From assembly GCA_037501455.1 (NCBI GenBank), contig CM074865.1:5529001-5593000 (forward strand): a stretch of 64,000 nucleotides of DNA, written 5' to 3'. Under the pieces are notes generated by a model. The model ran no database searches, had not been told where the DNA came from, and worked only from the letters and a program-made list of their open reading frames with translations. Every line of letters begins with the position of its first letter. The stretch's first letter is position 1. A program made the translations under genes and the position numbers. The stretch is from Lantana camara (taxonomy: Eukaryota; Streptophyta; Magnoliopsida; Lamiales; Verbenaceae). Shown one piece after another: positions 1 to 12,025 of the stretch.

Positions 1-474
1 CACATCAATCCGAAGCTCTCGATCTGATCCAAAGGTTAAGCAAGTACTTTATCCATCCATGACAAAGGTTTTAAGTTATACTTATTTTAAACTATACTTG
101 TTTTATTTATATATATCGAATAAAATAATATTTTTATTTTTAATAAAATAATATTATTTTTTAAAAAAAATTATATATATTTTTAATTTTTGCCCTCCTT
201 CCCTGAAATCCTGGCTCCGTCCCTGTTTCTATCATCATTTTTTCATTAAGGTAAGATATTTATTTTTAAACATATTTGTACGGGGGAATGATACAATAAA
301 AATTAGCATATTTCTAGAAGTCTAATTTATATGACATTACACGATACAACTATGAAAAGCAACGTAAAATTAACATGCATAGCAACATATGTGAAAATTG
401 TAATAGATGATGCTACGTGATTAGTTGAACCAAAACTAGATTAAAATTTTCTATAATATTCAAGAATTTTCATT
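1..474. other. AT-rich flank downstream of receptor kinase; one hAT-like terminus
   Basis: No coding sequence is supported here. The motif TGGCTCCGTCCCTG at about 211-224, read in reverse as CAGGGACGGAGCCA, looks like the terminal inverted repeat of hAT-type elements. It follows an AT-rich body at about 100-200. The matching left terminus is not inside the window, so this is at most the right end of an element that begins further left. Confidence 0.35.
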
Positions 475-3400
475 TCATCTCCCGTTCATCACTGTGACTG
501 TGAGCTCATTAATGGAGTGTCCGATTTGGCTGATGCGTTGAGTCGACTCGACATGAGAACAATTCCATTTCTCCGCAAACACTGGTTGCTCAGGAAAGGA
601 TAAATCCTTAATTTTAGCGTTGAGCATTGACAAGACTGTTTGAATGGTAGGTCTGTTTACAGGTAATTGTTGGACACACAAAAGAGCAATGTGAATGCAT
701 CTCACTATCTCTTCCTGGACATTTGAACTTGCTATCACTTGATCTGCAAAAGACAATCCATTGTTTTCATTCCACATTTTCCATGCCTGAAAAAGACAAT
801 AATAATATGGACAGATTATTAGGCTTGGATCCATGATTGTTTCATGAAGAATTGAAGTTAAAGGAAATATATATAGAGGCTTACGCATCCTAAGAGGCTC
901 AAAGACCATTCTTCATTGTAATAACGTGTGTTCTTTTTTCCGCTCACAATCTCTAACATCAACACTCCAAAACTATAGACATCTGATTTTTCAGAAAATC
1001 TACCCTCCATTGCGTATTCTGGTGCCATGTATCCACTACAAAATCAAGATAAATCTCGTAACATATATAAGAAAACTTTTTGAACACATGGTTATGAATA
1101 CCATATTTTTTGGTTAATTCACTTACTAGGTTCCAACAACTCTCGCAGTATTGGCTTGATCTTCGTTGCCTCCAAATATTCTCGCCATTCCAAAATCTGA
1201 AATTTTGGGGTTCCAATCACCATCCAGCAAAACATTACTTGGTTTGAGGTCTCGATGGATGATCCTCAATCTTGAATGCTTGTGAAGGTACAGGAGCCCG
1301 CGCCCAATACCTTCAATTATACTAAACCGTGTCTTCCAATCTTGAATTTTTTGTGATTGATGGCTCGGAGCTATATGTAGAGAACAAAATTTTACGATAT
1401 AAATATTCAGCTATACTGCAAAATCGTATCAAATTGAGAATGGCCGGGCTTTAAATTTTTAACTCACCAAAGAGACAAACATCCAAGCTTCTATTAGGCA
1501 TGTATTCATATATCAACGTCTTCTCCTCTCTCTCCACACAGCATCCTATAAGTCTAACAAGATTCCTATGTTGGAGTTTGGAAATCACAATCACTTCATT
1601 CATGAATTCTTTCACTCCTTGTGCTGAAACTGCAGAAAGCCTCTTTACAGCAATTTCTCTCCCGTTCGCCAGTTTTCCCTAGGATTGAGAATAAGTATTC
1701 TAGGAATTGATATTCTGAAAACTATGCCAAAATTGATTATAAAAATATAATATATATAGAAAATGGAACATGTATTTCTTACAAAGTAAACAGGACCAAA
1801 TCCACCCTTGCCAAGCATATTGTCGTCATGAAAATGGTTCGTCGCATTTGCAAGTGTCGCAAAAGTGAACAATGGCAACTCTTGTATGTTAACTTTCTCT
1901 GATTTGTCTCTCAACACAATAGCAGTTGAATCTGTGGACAAGCCTGGCTTTGCTTCAGAAGTCTTTTGGCCTTTTCTTCCCTTCATGACTCCTGATTCCC
2001 ACAAGAAAGATATATAATCAGTTAAACAGATTGACAACAGCCAAATATATAACAACTCAGATAAGTAATTCTTTCACCTCTTTTCTTGGTCATCCAGCAC
2101 CAAACAACAAAGATGGAAATCGATATGCAAACAAACCCCGTCATTATTGGAACTATGATAATCAGTTTTATCCCGTGGTGGTTATCTGGAAAACAGAAAA
2201 AGAAAAAATAGAGTAATTTGGACATGTAAGATTACAGTAAGTCAAGGAACAAGAATTAGTAATAGTATAAAGTGACAATGAGAACCTTGTAATTTTTCAC
2301 TAATGATAAGTATAAAGACAAGTACCTAATTCTGAAGATGCGACACGAATGTAAAGATCCTTCTGAAGGCCAGAGAACTTCTGCAGATCAATAAATCCCT
2401 TAGTCCAAAACTGCTGAGTATCAATCAATTTCTTTCTCCAAATTATGCACTGAATAAGCGAATCATAAGCATAAGCTAAGCAAGAGCAACTCCTCAAACA
2501 TCTACTTCTACATTCTTCTTCGCTTCCAGCTGGGAGCAGTTCAGGAAAATCCGGCACCTTCACATACCGCATCCTGAAAAACATGTCGTCTTTTTCACCA
2601 CTGCCGCTGGCGCTAGTATTATTGCTTCTGGTACACTGCAACGGCGTCTTCCTAATGCACCCGCCTGTCCAGTTACCATTTCGCCATTCCCCCTTGTTTA
2701 AGGGCTCGAATCCTCTCAAACAAGAACAAACAGGGGAATTCTGTGCATAGCAGCTGCCGAAAGGTCCACATTTTCCATAAATATCACATTCACTTCGAGG
2801 GAAGAACCATATGTTATCCCAACTCTTCTTTTGATCGTTCCAGAGAGTTTGCACTGCACTTCCAGAAGTATTCAGGTTGGTTTTAATCAAGAATCCCTTC
2901 CCTCGATCATTCCCAAGGGACAAAATCCCCGAGTCATTCGTCAGGGTGACCATTCCAGGGCCCCAGTAAAATACGAATACAGAATACGAACTGATGGATC
3001 CAGTAAAATACTGTCCATTCCAGGGCCCGAGTCTCCAGTGGGGCTTACCATTACGCCACGCTACAAGATGGGACATCTGACCTCCAATACCCAAAGTGAA
3101 GTTTCCGGCGTCTGGGTCCGACCCGTTTTTCCACGATGACAATACCAACTTATCGCCCGTGTTTGTGTTGTCAATCAGCTTCATACCGGGCACGAAAACA
3201 TCCGTGGGATGTGCGAAACTCTCCCACGTCACATTTCCTGTCTGAATGTCGCGGAGGACAAGGTTTCCGATGTCATCGAGTTGAGCAGTGGCGTTGTTTG
3301 GAGTATTTGTGGCGTTTGTGGACCAAATGGTGTCGTTTCGGCCATTCTTGAGAACGAGGTTGCCGTGGGCTGATACGGTTACTGTGCCTGAAGAGTCCGT

Positions 3401-3664
3401 CAGTGGCCTGCCTCTGTTTGCAATCCATATCACATCTCTTTCAGAAAAGACGTAGAAAATGGCTAAGTAGCGGTTGGTGGTGTTAATGTCGGGGCTGAAG
3501 AATCCTAATTTGAAAATCCGACCAGGAGATACCATGCAATCCGGATCCTTGAGGGATGTAGTGGATGAAATGGTTTTCGTTTCCAGGGCAAAAACCTGGA
3601 AATGAAAGAAGAGTGTCAGGAAAAGGGATTGAAGAAAAAGTTTAAGGATCTTCATGTCAGCCAT
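475..3664 (-). CDS. G-type lectin S-receptor-like serine/threonine protein kinase
   Basis: Seven exons joined by GT-AG introns: 3664-2326, 2185-2078, 1991-1783, 1678-1468, 1370-1127, 1035-885, 786-475. They give 2574 nt, 857 residues, in frame throughout. Exon 1 encodes a signal peptide (about 1-26), a bulb-type lectin domain, the S-locus glycoprotein region, an EGF-like Cys cluster ([13 protein letters not shown]) and a PAN domain. Exon 2 encodes one hydrophobic membrane segment (about 450-475). The kinase domain has GKGGFG (about 543), AVK lysine, HRDLKPSN (about 661), DFG (about 681) and APE (about 708), so all catalytic elements are intact. The seven-exon layout is that of the SD1-type receptor kinases. 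By family it is a plasma-membrane receptor that phosphorylates Ser/Thr after an extracellular cue; the ligand cannot be predicted. No lesion was seen. Met4 is an alternative start. Confidence 0.95.
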
Positions 3665-3711
3665 GGCTGTTTGCCACTGGATGTGGTTACTTAAAATCTG
3701 CTGCCTTTACA

Positions 3712-3721
3712 GTATATATGA
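3712..3721 (-). promoter_or_regulatory. Probable TATA box of the receptor kinase gene
   Basis: CATATATACT on the minus strand lies about 50 bp upstream of the ATG at 3664. This would imply a leader of only about 20-30 nt. Inferred from position and motif alone. Confidence 0.4.
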
Positions 3722-4310
3722 AGCAGATTTTAGAAAGCTGGACTTAGTCGTGTCTTCGGGTTAACTGGATCGTTATCTTGACTCTTGAGTCAATTATAAA
3801 ATCCAATTCCCCGAGTTACTTTTTATTTCTGGAACGATCGTTTTTACTGATCTCTCCATTATTTTCTGCAACCAACTTGTCAATGAGTACTTTTTAGACT
3901 CCGAATTGAAACATAAACGACTATAATTGAAAAGAGAAGACGGTGTTAGTTTGACTAAAACCATTGAAAAATGAATTAGGATGAGTATTTCCACATAACA
4001 CCACTAAAAAGTGAATTAGGATGACAGTATTTCACAAACACGGAAGTAGATGGCAGTATATAAGTCGAATTAATTTATAATATGAGATACAAATAGCACT
4101 ACAGTTAGAATAACAAAAGATATTTATGTCTAATTAAAACATATTGAATGGTTCAAACTCCCGAGCCCCATCAAAAGGAAAATGCCAACTTGAATAATGG
4201 GCTATTCGCATTTCTATATGTAAGAAATAGTTTGTCACAAGGGACCGGGTTTAGCAGCGTGGAAATAATGCCAACGTCTCAAGTTAATTACTCAGATTTT
4301 TATCAACTTA
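3722..4310. other. Intergenic, upstream of receptor kinase
   Basis: AT-rich sequence with no supported gene. Two short near-repeats of a 'gaattaggatga' stretch occur at about 3970-4025. The rest is unremarkable up to the inverted-repeat element that starts at 4311. Confidence 0.4.
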
Positions 4311-5323
4311 GAGCGTGTTTACTTTTACAAATAATAGATATTTGTGATATATAATCGATATCTACGTGTATTTACATTGCATGTGTGAAAGCCTGTAGGA
4401 TACACTCTGGCCTATGAGATTTGCGTGTTTTATTGAGATATAGACCACACGCTAAAAAGACATGTGATAGATCACGGGAATTATGACACGCTACACAAAA
4501 TTACCAATATATCAATCGCGTCTTTTCACAGAATTTACAAAACAATTGTCATTTATATCTATTTTTCCTCCGAAAGATTTTTTTGGAGAAATTTCTCTTT
4601 CATCTATTTTCTTCTCAAGATTTTACAAAAGATTCTATTTTAATCTATTTTCATATCAAGATTTTATAATAGATTTTATTTTCATCTATTTTCTTCTCAA
4701 GATTTTATTTTCTTCTCAAGATTTTACAAAAGATTTTATTTTTATTTTGCAAAAGATTTTATTTTCTTCTCTCCAAAGTGATCAAGTTCTTTTATTTTTA
4801 TTTTATAATTATAGAAAATTTTAAATAGGAACGTGAATTATTAAAAAGTTAAAACATGATGAACCACAAAATAATTTTAAAAATTGAGACGAAACTCCTC
4901 CAAAAAAACAAAAAATAATACCGTCTCCTAATTTTTATTATTTTTTTTTTCACTTTACACCCTCTCACTTAATATAATGCATTTTTTAAGGATTTAATCA
5001 AGCTGCAAAGAGATTATTATATTAAAATATTTGAAACGGTGCAATGAATGCTCAAATCAAAATGAAAAGGGAGATCTCTATTTTGTGACTACAAAACTCT
5101 ATTTTTGTAAAAGTTAAGAATAAAAAATAATTAAAATAAATTAGGGTAAATAAGTAATTTAATTCTATTGTGCGTTAACTACCCATAAAAGTAAACAACA
5201 AATTAAACGTAAACATGAATTGATGATATATATTGACATGATTAGTAAATATGAGTATGTCTACTATCACAAACATTTGATATCATTACATGCATTATCA
5301 CTACATGAAAAGTAAACGAGCTC
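4311..5323. mobile_element. Non-autonomous TIR element, PIF/Harbinger-like (TTA target duplication)
   Basis: The left end GAGCGTGTTTACTTTTA and the right end (reverse complement GAGCTCGTTTACTTTTC) form a terminal inverted repeat of about 16 bp with few mismatches. The element is flanked by TTA at 4308-4310 and 5324-5326, the 3-bp duplication typical of PIF/Harbinger elements. It is about 1013 bp long and very AT-rich. It contains degenerate copies of a 'tcaagattttataa'-like motif at about 4610-4770 and encodes no transposase. The 113-residue open frame at 4483-4824 falls inside that simple repeat and is not a gene. Confidence 0.7.
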
Positions 5324-5579
5324 TTATATGTTTAAAAGTTTTCTTTAACTGAATTAAAAATATGATAAAGTCACCCACAAATAACTATACTCTGATTTTT
5401 AACTGAGTTGCTAAAGTGATAGGATAACCGTGACAGAATCTCAAAAGAATTGGTAGCTAGTTTTGATACCCGACCACATCATTCCAGATCTATAAATATA
5501 TTTGAGAGTCACATTCTCCAAACAATGTAATAAGATATAACACGATATAATACCCAAACTTTACCTAACTTTATATATA

Positions 5580-6000
5580 GGGAAAATTACATTGTACTAT
5601 CCTGAGGTTGGTCATAATTACAAATAGGTCCTTATTCTTTGTGTAATTACATTGAAGTCCCTAAACTTTCACTTCCGTTTGAGGTCCATAACGAACGTTA
5701 CTGCTCCGTTAGGGTTCACAGTTGACCGGCTCGAAATACCCCTGAATATTAAATTATTATTACAAATAGGTCCTTGAGGTTTGAATTATACCAACAAAAC
5801 GATCCCTGTAGTTTATTCAATAACAAATAAGTCTCTGTATTTCAGGTCGGTCAATCGTTGACCGTGACGGAACATTAACGTCCGTTATGGACCTCAAACA
5901 GAAGTGAAAGTTTAGGGATTTTAATGTAATTACACAAAGAATATGGATCTATTTGTAATTATGGGAAACCTCAGGGTAGTACAATGTACGTAATTTTCCC
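5580..6000. mobile_element. Mutator-type hairpin MITE (421 bp)
   Basis: The two ends are inverted repeats of each other over about 120 bp, starting GGGAAAATTAC, so the single strand folds into a long hairpin. The flanks 5571-5579 (TTATATATA) and 6001-6009 (TTACATATA) match at 8 of 9 bases, which fits the 9-bp target duplication of Mutator-like elements. Related elements lie at 24632-25008 and 53376-53753. Confidence 0.75.
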
Positions 6001-6042
6001 TTACATATAATGCGATAGAATATAATTACATCTGACTACCTG

Positions 6043-6392
6043 TTAGATAGCCTAATTATAAGGCAATCCATTTAAATCGGGATATTATATTTTAGTCCCT
6101 AACTTTTGAGAAACGTTTGTGGTCTCTAGGGTTCGTCATGTCATTCTAAAAATACTCCTAATTTATTATTAAATTCATAATTTATAGAAATGATTTTGTT
6201 AATTTTTGTAAACGTTAGGGATAATTTTGTAATTTTGGTCATATATTAAACGTAGCACTCAAACGACCGTCAGGGACATTAGTGTACTTTTACAAATTCC
6301 ATTAAAAATTTTAGTTCAAGATTTATAGAGACTAAAATGTAAATTTTCAATTTAAATAGACTGCGTTATAATTATACTATCTAGCAGAATTG
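6043..6392. repeat. Foldback repeat, family B (about 350 bp)
   Basis: The left end TTAGATAGCCTAATTATAA matches the reverse complement of the right end, CTAGATAGTATAATTATAA, and the similarity runs about 60 bp inward. The interior resembles sequence at about 25050-25430 and 26070-26230. This makes a second dispersed inverted-repeat family, more degenerate than the 5580 element. No clear target duplication was found. Confidence 0.5.
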
Positions 6393-6532
6393 TCAGATAT
6401 AAATGACCTGATTATTTGAGGTAACTATGTCGGAGTCTGCTGTATTTTTGTTATTTTTGGTTTGGAGAGAGGTCCATTATTTTTGGTCAACCAGAAGCCC
6501 CGGCCTGGGCGACCAAAAAAAAAAAAAACAAA

Positions 6533-6698
6533 ACTCAAGGGACCCCATCCGGAGGAGCATCCACTCACAGTAATCCGTGTCAACCTCGTGACCCATCTTG
6601 GCCAAAACATCCGCTTTATCATTTCTTTCTCTATAGATGTGACGGATCTTCGCTTCCCACGGCATGTTCAACAGCCGGCGACAATCTAAGATGATGTT
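6533..6698 (-). pseudogene. Retroelement RNase H C-terminal fragment
   Basis: Read on the minus strand, this gives a peptide with the hallmark end of plant retroelement RNase H domains: WEAKIRHIYRERNDKADVLA. The conserved His-x-Arg...Asn...Ala-Asp...Leu-Ala pattern is clear. Only about 55 residues remain. A T-run at 6515-6528 ends the coding sequence, and no reverse transcriptase is nearby. It sits between two inverted-repeat remnants (6043-6392 and 6690-6990), so it may have been captured or may be an interrupted insertion. Confidence 0.6.
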
Positions 6699-6990
6699 CG
6701 TTTTGTTAAAATATTTGACCCCATGGACTATTTTGTTATATAATAAATGTTAAGGGATCGATTTGTTAATATTTATAAATTTTAAGGATTATTATGTACA
6801 TTTTTATGTATATTACAAAATAATCCCCCCGATGGTATTTTGGTCATCACAGGGGTCAAATTTGACGGAACCCTAACGGAATGGAAGGACCTCAAACGGA
6901 GCATAAAGGTTAGGGACTAATATGTAATTTTCAAACTAGACGTCCTGATTTATAATTTCGTCTATCGTGAGAGTAGTTGGATGTAATTTT
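6690..6990. repeat. Partial TIR-element remnant
   Basis: Contains phrases shared with the hairpin MITEs in this window ('ggaaccctaacgga', 'gacctcaaacgg', 'gtaattttc'), ending GGATGTAATTTTCC near 6990. The left half of the element is missing; retroelement-derived sequence occupies its place. Confidence 0.4.
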
Positions 6991-6991
6991 C

Positions 6992-6992
<1 letters not shown>

Positions 6993-7044
<52 letters not shown>
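6993..7044. repeat. (ATT)n microsatellite
   Basis: About 16 consecutive ATT/TTA triplets ending in an ACT-rich stretch. Confidence 0.95.
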
Positions 7045-7045
<1 letters not shown>

Positions 7046-7542
7046 TACTACTTAGGTTTAGTTGAGAGCGTGAGAATGATTACTGAATAACGTATTTTTA
7101 ACACCGTTTACCATTACTATTTAAGACTTCTTTACATGATTTTCATTTAGAGAACGACATTGGTCAAGATTGTAAAATACTTCTCTTGGTTCAAGATTGT
7201 AAAATACTTCTCTTTGGTTAAACACGTTTGGTTTTCGTCAACACGTTTTCCAAATATCCGCTTTCCACCACGCAAAACCTATATGTGCCACGGATTAATA
7301 GAAGGACGAAAAATTTTAGCCAAAATTCAGCTCGGTCGAATATTAATCAAATTTATTAAATCTGAATCAATTACATGAAAAATATAAAATTGTTTTTTCT
7401 TCGATTGTATTAATTTGATTGAATCGAATTCAAACTCGGGTTAAAATTATCATAGAATGAATACGGATATCAATTAACTGAGCTTATTTCTTTCAAGTAA
7501 AAAAATCTTCTTGTTCCCACATTAAGCCCTTGTAACTTGTTA
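7045..7542. other. Intergenic, downstream of the first paralogue
   Basis: No gene supported. A short direct repeat ('caagattgtaaaatacttctc') occurs at about 7167 and 7192. The 72-residue open frame at 7160-7378 overlaps it and shows no family features. Confidence 0.4.
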
Positions 7543-9231
7543 TCATTCCACCTGCGATGTATCAAATAATTAATTACATAGAATTCTTTCAAAAATTATA
7601 TAAACATATAATATATAGAATGATATAAATTACTTAGCTAGGTATATATGTTTATTATACCTTATGGATAAAATCCTCGACTACATGGGCACCCTTAGAT
7701 ATGTTTTCAGCAGCATGTTCGACTAAAACGGCAGCGTTTCTGGATCTCGCGTCTTTCGGAAGGTCCTCGGCGATGTGCTTCGACGCTATCTCCACTCCCT
7801 CGGCCGCCTTTTCCACTCCCTCGGCTATCGCTCCGACCGACTCTACGCCAGTTTCAACCTCGTCTGCACATTAATTTTGTGCATATTTATATGTAAAAAC
7901 TAAAATGTTATAATGTTGGAGGAAAAATTAGAAGAATTTAATGTTAGTTAGGAAAATATGAGAATTAAAATAAAGAAATTACACTTACTCTTGAGCTTGA
8001 ATAGTGAACTCCATTTGTAGCTGACAAGAGGCAGGATTATTGTTAAAATTACTTTGATGATCCATTTTCTGCATTATTAAAAAAATTATAGATTAATTAA
8101 TTAATAAGTAAAAACTCAATATTATTAATAATTTTGGTGATTTTGTACAAAATTCAACTTACACGAAGCTGAAAGGCTTCTTAGAAGGCTGTGGGTCTCG
8201 TGATGCATATACAACAAAGCTCCTGAAAATAAATTTATTATATAATAAAAAATAAATCCTAATTAATGTTGTATTTGAGTTTATTTATTTTTTTTTTTTT
8301 TTAAGAAATCGGCTAAAGCAATCGTAGGATTATTACCGAGTTTCTCTCCTCAAATAAATCAACCAAAACCGTGACAAAGTACAAGCATTCATGATCCACA
8401 AACTATTGAGATTGTTCATACGAGAACGCCCACGAAATAAATGAACAAATAGGTGCATATATAATGTGGGTTAAGCTACTTAAAAAACGCTGAAAATATT
8501 AGAATTCTTGCTTGTCGTTAAAGAAGGCAAAATCAAGTTACAACCCTTCATACTAAGCGAATAACTTGGACCAATCGTTGGCCTAAAAAAGAGATGCTCA
8601 GTCTTCCGGACACAGAATCAATGAGTACCAACATGACACTCATCTGGCAACAGCTGATCGCTCTATGTCGCTAGCGTCCGCATGACTTTTCGTGTTGAGT
8701 TTATTTAACTTGAAATATCATTTGGTTGCTTTAAAAGATAATTTAATTAAATCCCTCCAAGAAATATCATCACATAAACTCTTCCATCTCAATTCCCATA
8801 CAGTATTGAATGACAGTCTCATTTAAAGTCTCAAGACGTCACGTTTTATTAAATACCTAAATATCTGAATACCTACGAATCTAAAAATCAACGCACGACT
8901 TGGTACGTATCACCCTTAAATTGTTAACATGATCTGAGCATTGAGAAATACATGAGATCACTAAATTTAAACATGTTAAGGGCGCAACTATTAACAAAAA
9001 TAAAATTGATCTCAAACTCAATCATGAGACAAAAAAAAATATGAAAATTTTCACTACATACCTTCTATTTTTGTATTCATGCTTTATTCTCTTGAGACAT
9101 TTGAAGCATTTTCTTCCCCCAAGAAAGCTTTGATGTTCTGCAATAATATTAACAAGATTTGATGTTTGTAGAGAATTGATGTGAAGGGTTGGTAGGCATT
9201 GAAAGGCGACGAATGATTTTACGAGTGACAT
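7543..9231 (-). CDS. Probable chloroplast-targeted membrane-anchored helical protein, paralogue A (short C terminus)
   Basis: Five exons: 9231-9062, 8222-8163, 8068-7989, 7863-7661, 7551-7543, giving 522 nt and 173 residues in frame. Residues 1-56 look like a Ser/basic transit-type N terminus. Exon 3 encodes one hydrophobic segment (WIIKVILTIILPLV). Exon 4 encodes an alternating acidic/Ala/Val helix (EKAAEGVEIASKHIAEDLP) likely to be amphipathic. Exons 3 and 4 have the same lengths (80 and 203 nt) and phases as in the neighbour at 9888-11582, so the two arose by tandem duplication. The last exon supplies only Val-Glu-stop, whereas the neighbour has 39 residues there. If the last intron is retained, translation stops one codon after the junction. 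I recognise the type as a plant plastid protein of unknown function, without a confident symbol. Confidence 0.75.
8223..9061 (-). other. Intron 1 of paralogue A
   Basis: About 840 bp between exon 1 (ends 9062) and exon 2 (starts 8222). It contains no recognisable repeat apart from poly-T at about 8288-8302. Confidence 0.6.
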
Positions 9232-9887
9232 TGTTTGTAATTGTAATTTTATTTTTATTTAATTTTAGCAAAAGTTTTGGTCCAAAAATAATGAACACGA
9301 AACCCTAGTAATTAACTACGAATTAGGAGAAGTTTGCGAAATTGTGTTGGATTTTGTCAAACAAGATGATTGATTTGTAAGTTTTTTTATTAGCAATTAA
9401 CTAATTTTAGAAAAGAAAAACAAATATTCCTTTTTTTTTTAAAAAAAAAAAACAGAGCAAATAACCTGACGGGGTTTTTCACGAGGCTCACCCCCACATT
9501 TATCGAATAGAACCAAAGTTACAACAAGAAATTGATAAAACACATCAACATACACAAAATAGCTAACACCCGATACACAAATGAAAAGCAAGAAAAGAAA
9601 GACCCAGTAATTATATTAATTTGATCAAATTATGTTCGGATTGAAATTATTCTTAATTTGATTGATTACTCACCCTATCGAGGATAATTCGTAATTGCGA
9701 ACAAGTAATGATATTTGAATTTTGAATATAAATGTCTCTAATTATGAATATAATCGAGATATTCATAACTTTTTTAATTGAATAACCAAAACCTAAATAT
9801 ATACTACAATTCTATCCTACTACAAAAAATAAAAAAAGAATCATATGATATACATTTATAAAATACATCATTATAAATACAAGAAAA
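9232..9887. other. Intergenic between tandem paralogues
   Basis: About 650 bp holding the promoter of paralogue A and the 3' end of paralogue B. It includes an A/T homopolymer block at about 9430-9452. No other gene is supported. Confidence 0.5.
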
Positions 9888-11582
9888 TTATTGTTTGTCT
9901 TCTTCATTATTTGTTTCTTTAAGTTCCTCTTTAGGGTGTTGATGTTCAACGACTTCCTCCGCCAACGTCTCAACATATGCCTCCATTTTTTCCTCAGCTT
10001 CTTGGACCTGCAATTTTGTCGATAAAAATATTGTCAAATATATTAATTCATAATTATTGTGTCAATTTATGCTCGAGTCGAGCATATCGAGCTGACTCGA
10101 CAAAAATTTGACTTCGATTTTGAAGTGTTCGATTTCAATCAAGTTTGTCGGTTAATTTGATCAGCAAGCTCGAATTCAAACTCCTAGTTCAAACTCAAAC
10201 ACATATTTATTCATAAATTCGAGCCCGTGACATGTACAATTTACTCTGGATTCGTAGGGCTCCATCTCAACCTTGATCTCGAGCTTAGAAAGACGGCATT
10301 TCTCACCCCCTGTAGTTACGTACTAGGACTATTTCAACATCAAGTTGAAATTTATCCTAGTTTAAATATATACCTAACTTTTTGCAATTTTAGTTATAAT
10401 AGCATTCAAGACTTGATTAAAAGTCTAATGAAGACTTTGATCAATTGGACATATATAAATAAGTTAGGGTTATCTATATATGTACCTTATCGATTAAATC
10501 TCCGACTAAATGAGCATCCTTGGATATATTTTCAGCTACATGTTCGACGAAAACAACAGCTTTTCTAAGTCCTCCGCCTTGTGGAAGATCGTCGGCGATG
10601 TGCTCCGCCGCCTTCTCCACCCCCTCCGCCACCTTCTCCACCGTGTCGACAATTACTTCTATCGTCTCCACCGCCGTATCAACCTCATCTGCAAATCATC
10701 AAAGTTGTACATTTGTATAATAGAAGTGCAGAATTATAAGAATAATAATCTGTAATTTAATTAATTAAATTACATTTTATATTGAACTTCTCTCTTTGTA
10801 GTTAAAGAAACTTACTTTTGAGTTTCATTAGTGGACTCCATCTGTGGCTTGTAAAAGGTAGAATTATGGTTAAAACTACTCCCAAAACCCAATTCCTGCA
10901 TTAATAATAAAATAAAAACTTATATTAAATTAAACGTAAACCACAAAAACATAAGGATTTTTTTTTCCGAGAGCTTGCAGTACTGCATTTTCTCAGACTA
11001 ACCATTCTAAACTTTCGAATATATCTATTTTTGAACTAAATGTATATCGTAAAGTGCAACCTAATTCAACTTTCCGACCACAAAAAGTCATCGGAATTAG
11101 ATCACACGTCATCCACGTATCGATTAATCCAAAAGTTTACAATTACTCAACATTATGTTGCATGTAAGATACTAAATTTTAGCTTACAAGAATCTGAAAG
11201 GAGGATTGGGAGGCAGCGGAGCTTCGGCCGGTTGAACGATGCAGTGCACGGCGAAACTCCTATAATTAAACATATTAACGAAATATCAAACAATATTAAT
11301 GAAAAATTGTTATTAAAAAAAAATCGTGTAATAACCATATATAATTTCATTATTTTTTAACATTTTCATAGATTTTCCCTATTTTTTTTTCCCCTCAAAC
11401 TTCCATAGTAAGTCTACGTACCTTCTTCTTGTTATATCATTCTTTTGCAGTATCCCGACACCATCGAAGCATTTCAAGCTTTGTTCGCCCCGTGAAACAC
11501 CTAGGTTTTTCGTAATCACGAATTTTGGACGACGATTAGTGGGTGGATAGCCCACGGCGACGATGGATTTAGCGATGAGCAT
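9888..11582 (-). CDS. Probable chloroplast-targeted membrane-anchored helical protein, paralogue B (full length)
   Basis: Five exons: 11582-11422, 11259-11188, 10895-10816, 10688-10486, 10007-9888, giving 636 nt and 211 residues in frame. The start is the first ATG, followed by a basic, Ser/Asn-containing N terminus consistent with a plastid transit peptide. Exon 2 is Pro-rich (LPPNPPFRFL). Exon 3 encodes one membrane segment (WVLGVVLTIILPF). Exon 4 encodes a long acidic/Ala/Val helix (EKVAEGVEKAAEHIADDLP). Exon 5 encodes a highly acidic tail rich in Glu and Lys. This suggests an anchor with a soluble amphipathic helix, perhaps lying along a membrane surface; that is inference. Paralogue A, next door, shares the exon phases but lacks the acidic tail. 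Function is unknown. Confidence 0.8.
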
Positions 11583-11989
11583 GGTTTTGGCAACCGTGTG
11601 TGTATGTATATGTGTGTGTGTTGGATTAATCCAACAAATAATGGAAGAATAAGATAAGAGAAGTGTTATGGGAACATATTTGAATTTATAGAACGAATTG
11701 GAGACGGTATTTCTTATGCAAGTTGTCAATAGTCAACAACTAATCCTTAGGAAAAAGGTTATAAATTTTGTATTAATTGGACAATTTAATTAGGAACAAC
11801 TTAGGCGAATTCGTAGAAAATTAATTAATGTCAGCAGACACGTAAAAGTGGCTAACAAGTTAATAATCTTTTGAATATTCTTCCCGACAGTTGGATTTTG
11901 TTTACTTTGACTTGTACACATGGCTGCTCAACTGGCAATTTTTTGATTATCCATAAGAGAAATCAATTATCTTCCACTTGAATTAAATA

Positions 11990-12025
<36 letters not shown>

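Noticed and set aside
2831..3351. Open frames on the plus strand within the receptor kinase gene
   Set aside because: They are antisense shadows of the intact lectin-domain exon.
4483..4824. 113-residue ORF rich in Phe and Ile
   Set aside because: Lies in the AT-rich simple repeat inside a TIR element.
7543..11582. LEA protein annotation for the two tandem paralogues
   Set aside because: The alternating acidic/Ala/Val helix is LEA-like, but the conserved membrane segment and transit-like N terminus do not fit soluble LEA proteins.
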